Assembly: GCA_000320605.2 (NCBI GenBank)
Contig: KB445799.1
Location: 1,343,059 to 1,407,058 of the forward strand
Direction of reading: 5' to 3'
Origin: Gelatoporia subvermispora B
Lineage: Eukaryota; Basidiomycota; Agaricomycetes; Polyporales; Gelatoporiaceae
Length of the DNA stretch: 64,000 nucleotides
Shown here: in pieces, positions 59,191-64,000 of the stretch
How positions within the stretch are numbered: position 1 is the stretch's first letter
Layout of the letters: the number at the start of each line of letters is the position of its first letter
Program-made: the position numbers and the translations under genes
The notes under the pieces: model-generated
What the model saw: only the letters and a program-made list of their open reading frames with translations
What the model was told of the DNA's origin: nothing
Database searches by the model: none

Positions 59191-60708
59191 TTACGACGTC
59201 TCCCTGGAATTAGTGGAGCCTTTGGCTTCGCTGCCAGTGCATGTGCCCGAACTGCGGTGCCGCTTGATGGAATCGACTCTGTGGCTATCGAAGATCTTGC
59301 CGCAGATGTCACACGCGCCTGGACCAGCCTGCATGTGGATCGTGTCGACATGGCGCTGTCTACTGCACCACTCCATCGAGCTGTGGCAGCCTTCCACAGG
59401 GCAACGGAAGTCCTGGCGCTCCGCGGGCTGATAGAGCTCCCAGAAATGGTCAGAAATCTTGTGTTTACGCCTTCCATTGACCTTGGCCCCGCAGGAGCAA
59501 GGCTCACGGGAGAGCTGGGCGCGGGCATCTGGCAGCTTCACCTTGCGGAAATCGTGCGTGGTGTTCCCGGCGGGAGGGATGGCCCTGGAGAGATCAAAGT
59601 GAACACGGTATTAGTATGCTGCGCATAAATTGCGCACCTCCGTCGTCGTGGCTTCGCGAGCACGGACTGCCGTGTGGTGGAGGGTTGACGTCTCCCCTTC
59701 ACATTGTACGGCCGTCTGAGGAATACAGATCAGCACCGAAGGCTGTATTAAGGTAATTCACGACCGATACGTACGATCGATTTTCCACGGCACTGCGGGG
59801 CGCACGATGTGGCCCCGTTGACGACGATGGCAGACTGCGGGATGGGTTCTGAATACCAGATCAAGTATGAAAGCCGCAAACAAATTGCTTACGGGTCGTC
59901 AACCTCCACATTGCTTTACGATGACGATCGAAAGAGATGTGGTAAGTTGTGAGTCCATATCCCAATATAGATGCAAGGCGCACCCGGATGCGCTGGTGTC
60001 GTTCGCATTTGATGGCCCAGCCAATGAGGGCGAAGACCTTCGAGGGCCCGCTGAGAATGCGCGTACATCGTTATTACGTGTGACGACGTACCGGGTTGAT
60101 GAGATCGTGCTTGCATCCGTCAGCGCCGGTGTTGATTGGGGCGTCGGTGACGCCGACGAGGGTCCTGCGACGGCGGGATGAGGATACCATGAGGATCCCG
60201 ACATGTTGGATGAATCCGGCACAGGGAGATCCTGCGCCATCGCCTCGCCCCCCACACTGTGATCGATAATGAGTACGTGATCAGAGGTGTCTACATCGAG
60301 AAGTTCTACGTACGCATATGGCTGCCGCTGTATCCAAGTCAGCCGTGGGTCGATCGACATTAGGGTCCTTGAGATTCAATCAGTATCAGTATGGTGTACA
60401 ATAGAGTAATGTAGCCCCGACACTTGATGCCTTCAAGAGCTTGAAGTGGGTAGATGCGAGATCGTGATCGCAGAACATAAGGAACAAAGTTAAACTCACT
60501 CCGCAGGACGATATAACAGACCGGCAGCTTGGGCTTCGATCACCGACTGAGGGGTCAGCTTGTCAGCCGGGGGGAAAGATGCGATAGTAGCACCGGCGGG
60601 GTAGAAACCGGTATGGGTAGTCATGTCCACCGGGAAGTACATTCCGGACATATAAGCTGGTTTGTGGGAATGGGGGACAGGAGGGGAGGGGAAATGATGG
60701 GAGTTCAA
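59191..60708 (-). CDS. C2H2 zinc-finger-like protein
   Basis: Spliced minus-strand gene. Exon 1 (60708 to about 60500) starts MNSHHFPSPPVPHSHKPAYM, is Pro/Tyr/Gly-rich and ends YRPAE. It joins in frame to TLMSIDPRLTWIQRQPYAYV and DVDTSDHVLIIDHSVGGEAM, followed by a Ser/Pro-rich linker. The last exon reads DFRKVKLPDARAQLS and then PCSCGAKVNGRRKHKISDHF. It continues with FRCPVEGCHSSMEWCSRQRH (C-x4-C, then H near DTIH) and ACDICGKIFDS followed by SIKRH. This gives two Cys2-His2-like fingers near the C-terminus. It is probably a DNA- or RNA-binding regulator. The middle exons (about 59600-60100) are uncertain; the phase there is not fully resolved. Confidence 0.5.
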
Positions 60709-63294
60709 CGAGAGGAGAGAGAATTACTTCGAGACCGTTTATAAGGGGCGCTCCCATCTGGGAAATTCGCCGCGAACAAACCCGTACAAAGAACGCGGTT
60801 GAAGTCGACGCGGACGCGTCCCCCCGCTCGACGCATGTGCGCAGAGTCATGCTAAGCATGTTCCGAGCCCCCGGACGGGATAGAGGGGAGCGGGACACGA
60901 TCATGTCCTGGACACAGCGTACGTTAGCCGTCGGTTACAGCTAAGTGTGGCATAACCGAAATTGACTGACCTCCGCCCGAGTGGCACTAGCCACAGAGTG
61001 TGGCAGGGCCACGCGACAAGTTTCCTCTGCTTTCTATTCTCTGGGTTTACCCCTTTATGTCTCGCCAGAGGAAGACAACCTCATTTCGACAACTTCAGGA
61101 ATCCCAGAACGTCTATCATGAACTGTATCTTCTGTGGACACCCGACGCGGCTGCCGACACCATCGTAGACCAGATACAGACGGAAGAACATCCTGCATGA
61201 TTCAGCTGCCGGAACAGGTGCCCAAGCTGACGAAGACACAGTATGGTACACATGAGCCTTCGTGAGCTATCTCCGTCGCGAGGTGTCCACAGGACGAGGT
61301 GTCCACAGAACCATTGGACCCTGCTGATTCAACTCGAGAGCATCGTCGAACTGCATAACTCACCGGAGACTTCCTTGAAGGCATGCAGGGACAGTTCGCT
61401 TGCCGGCGAAGGAGGATTGCATACAAAGCTCGTGAGCACGAAGAAGAGGGTACGTTCTCGGAGCGCAACTTTCCCAGTCTTTATTGGTTATCATGTACAG
61501 GGGATGTCAGGATTCATTTCATCAATTAACTGCATCTTGCATTGGCGATGATAGGCCAGACATCCGCGAAACTACGCGAGCACGCAGTAGAAAGTTATTC
61601 GGTGCGGTGCTCGTGGTCTCTGCGCAAGTGCTTAACCTCCATTGCAGACCACGGAGCTTCGTTCTTCTCAGGGGATACTGGATCAGCTTAGATGACAAGA
61701 TCTTGGTATCGTTCGTGCCGGTCGTTCTTGCCAGGAGATGGGATGTCCTTAGAGTGGAAGAGTCAAGTGCGATCGCAGCAGGGAAAGAGGTATGTAGACT
61801 CTAAGCATCTCTACGGACCGCCAGTACCAGCACATTCCACAGATCTTCTGCATTGGAAAGAAGAGAGCGGTTTCGAGGAAAGCCCGAAGAATACATATCA
61901 TCGCCGAGAGTCTGTCCAGGAGGCTGAGACCATCCTGATGCGATGATACACATGGGGCATCATGCTCGCATACACCGTCTGTGATCAAGGAGGAGATTGT
62001 GTTCTTGATTTCTTCCGATTAATTGGTGTTCAGTGTCGAAGCACCGTGCGTGCTGAGGTTTATGCGAACTCGGAGTGGAGCGACCAGGAGGACTCGGAGG
62101 ACAAAGGCAGCCGCAGACTGGTGAGCATTGAAATCGCCAAGAATATCCCCTGAGTATCGAAGGGGAAGCTCATGTGTATACTTGCTCGCGCGCAAGGTTG
62201 CAATGTGCTTTTTGGTCTGGTCTGTCAAGCCAGGTCGTCGTCGTTCGGGTCAGGGTCGGTTGGCCTAGCGAGCGCCGCCTTGGCAAGACACAACCTTGCC
62301 ACCGTCCCATGCCATTACTTTCCTCCTCATAAGTACTGTCACCCTCGAATCTTCAAGATAGTCGTTTTCATTCCACCTTCTGCTTGCAGTGAATGTTCAA
62401 CGACTAGCTTCTCTCCCCGGTAGAGCTGCAATGTCGTAGCCAGACAAGCCGCGATGGCTCAGATCTCAAAGATGGTAGTTGCAAGACTAGAACAAGCAGA
62501 ATCGCACACCATCCTTCGTCGGTTCTCACCATTGCTGCCGTGAACCAGTGTTTTGTCTCAGAGATCCCCCACAAGCTTTCTGCTGGTTTCGAGATTGGGT
62601 GCCGACTTCGCTGAAGAGTCGGGCTTTCAGGAGTATGACCCTTGTGGCAAGGTGAGAGGTTAAACTAACTGGTAAACACACGTCTTGCATTCGATCTCGC
62701 CGATGCACAAGGAATGAAGCTTGAAGATCTACAACCCAGTCGTCTGCATTGGAATACGATAATACTGCATTCTACAGAACCCGACGAGCACATATCTGAG
62801 AACAACGACCGTCAGAAAGTTACCACCCGATCCGCTCCTGACATTGTCACCCCCGGAGAATGACGAGGAATTGCTGAACGGTGACTCCACCAGCACCAGT
62901 GAGTGGTCTTGATGTGTTCCAGCGACACAATGAGTGTGACTACAGTCAGTTCCCTTCTACCGCGATTCGTCGAGGTTTCAATCGCCCTCAGTATCTTCGC
63001 CCTTTGTCATGTCATATTCTCAACGAATGTAATATACAGTATACAGGCGAAGATATATAGAATTGCGGTTGAATTGTTCTACAATGTGATCGTGCGTTGA
63101 GAGCAGTTGAGTGCCGAGTGCTGTGTATCGCCTGACAATTCGTGACTCTGGATGAGTTCTTGTTACTCTGCATGATTCGCTCTGCATCGCGGTCCCGCCT
63201 ACGGTTCCCGGGACATCCCCAGAAATACATATATACACCACCACAAACTAGACCAGGACATCAGACTATCCTTCTCCGATACAAGAACACATCA
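60709..63294. other. 2.6-kb region without a supported gene
   Basis: Between the zinc-finger-like and TatD genes. There are many short frames. A basic stretch near 61850-61920 (GKKRAVSRKARRIH) hints at a decayed or heavily spliced gene, but start, stop and splice chain cannot be fixed. No repeats or transposon ends noticed. Confidence 0.35.
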
Positions 63295-64000
63295 ATGGGC
63301 AAGAACAACAAGGGCAAGAAAGGCGGCTCCGCTGCAAGCGAGGAGCACCTCTTCCTTCCTGCGCATGCCGCCACCACGTCCATTGTCGACACCCACACTC
63401 ATCTCGTCTCTACTTACTCTGCATATCGGAGCAAATACCCAGACGGGAAGTATGCGACCATACCAGACTTTGTGCGAGAGCTGTACAAGGGCAAGAATGT
63501 CGAGGCGATCGTAGACGTCTGGTGTGAGGCACCAGTTCAACAGGTGTGGACAGAGCTGGCGGACGCGACGCTGAATGATCAAACAAGGATGGAGAGTTGG
63601 GGAGGACTGCAGTACTACTTTGTCATGGGTGCGCACGATTCTGTTGACTTTGAATGTCTCGCAGTGGTTGATCAAGAGGCGCGGTAACAGGTGTTCATCC
63701 GTTAGTATTATCCTTTGCGATCAACAGCCATCGCTCCGTCTCAGCGGGTTGTTCCTGATATGGCTCTGATTCAGACACGATGCCAAGCAGTATACAGACT
63801 CTGTGGAGCAAAACATGTAGGCACTATCATTCGAGATCCCGAGATAAACTAGCTGACTGGACGCCACCAACCAGCTTAGAGGCTATGACCCATCCCCGCT
63901 GTGTCGGCTGGGGTGAGATGGGACTAGACTACCACTACGACAACTCTCCGCGTGAGGCACAGAGACAAGTGTTCGCGCGCCAGCTTAGATGTGCCGTACG
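63295..64000 (+). CDS. TatD-family metal-dependent hydrolase, 3' end cut by window edge
   Basis: Exons 63295-63628, 63691-63700, 63775-63816 and 63875 to beyond 64000; all phases agree. The start MGKNNKGKKGGSAASEEHLF is basic and may be disordered. Then comes VDTHTHLVSTYSAYRSKY (the HxH metal motif), VEAIVDVWCEAPVQQ and YYFVMGVHPHDAKQYTD (the GxHPH motif, spliced across three exons). The last exon has CVGWGEMGLDYHYDNSPREA (the GExGLDY motif) and QRQVFARQLRCAV. These are standard TatD DNase (PF01026) signatures, here of the fungal Scn1-like kind. Exon 2 is only 10 nt (GVHP codons). The enzyme is probably a nuclease or phosphohydrolase in the cytosol or nucleus. The remaining metal ligands lie outside the window. 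Confidence 0.88.

Overview
The window looks like chromosomal DNA of a filamentous basidiomycete, probably an Agaricomycete and perhaps a polypore. Genes are split by short introns of about 48-75 nt with GT..AG borders. Several families are typical of Agaricomycetes: DUF6535 membrane proteins, large sets of fold-3 alpha/beta hydrolases, HET proteins, multiple G-alpha subunits, and hAT and probable Plavaka-type transposon remains. No rRNA, tRNA or CRISPR array was seen. All gene models come from reading frames and splice sites by eye. Family names come from recognised motifs, not from searches.

Layout. 0-10 kb is an accessory region: two DUF6535 genes on the minus strand (the first cut by the left edge), two tiny paralogous multi-exon peptide genes (2386-2605 and 3646-3845), and a decayed aspartic-peptidase relic. 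10-15 kb holds a homeodomain-like nuclear protein and a multi-pass membrane protein. 15.6-20.7 kb has two fold-3 hydrolases (one frameshifted) and an acetamidase/formamidase. A 178-bp tandem duplication lies at 22.1-22.4 kb. 23.2-26.4 kb is a 13-exon divergent G-alpha gene. 28.8-30.4 kb is a HET-domain gene, followed by a transposon island (30.7-33.8 kb).

34.3-35.8 kb is a third hydrolase. 36-39.2 kb has a disordered protein divergent from PCNA, and this PCNA carries a long charged insertion. The region between them holds three ACGCGT boxes. 40-45.3 kb has a small unknown gene and a large disordered protein with ENWDEDF repeats. 45.8-52.8 kb is a second hydrolase array (three full genes and one tail fragment). 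53.5-55.6 kb is a GH28 pectinase. 56-58.8 kb is a Nup107/Nup84 nucleoporin, 59.2-60.7 kb a zinc-finger-like gene, and the right edge cuts a TatD-family hydrolase.

Housekeeping genes (PCNA, Nup107, TatD) alternate with fast-evolving clusters. The hydrolases, formamidase and GH28 enzyme fit a wood- or litter-degrading lifestyle, but no operon-like pathway can be claimed. The most unusual signals are the WGPRWPP peptide pair, the expanded PCNA, the G-alpha with a Ser in place of the switch-II Gln, and the duplicating and decaying hydrolase family.
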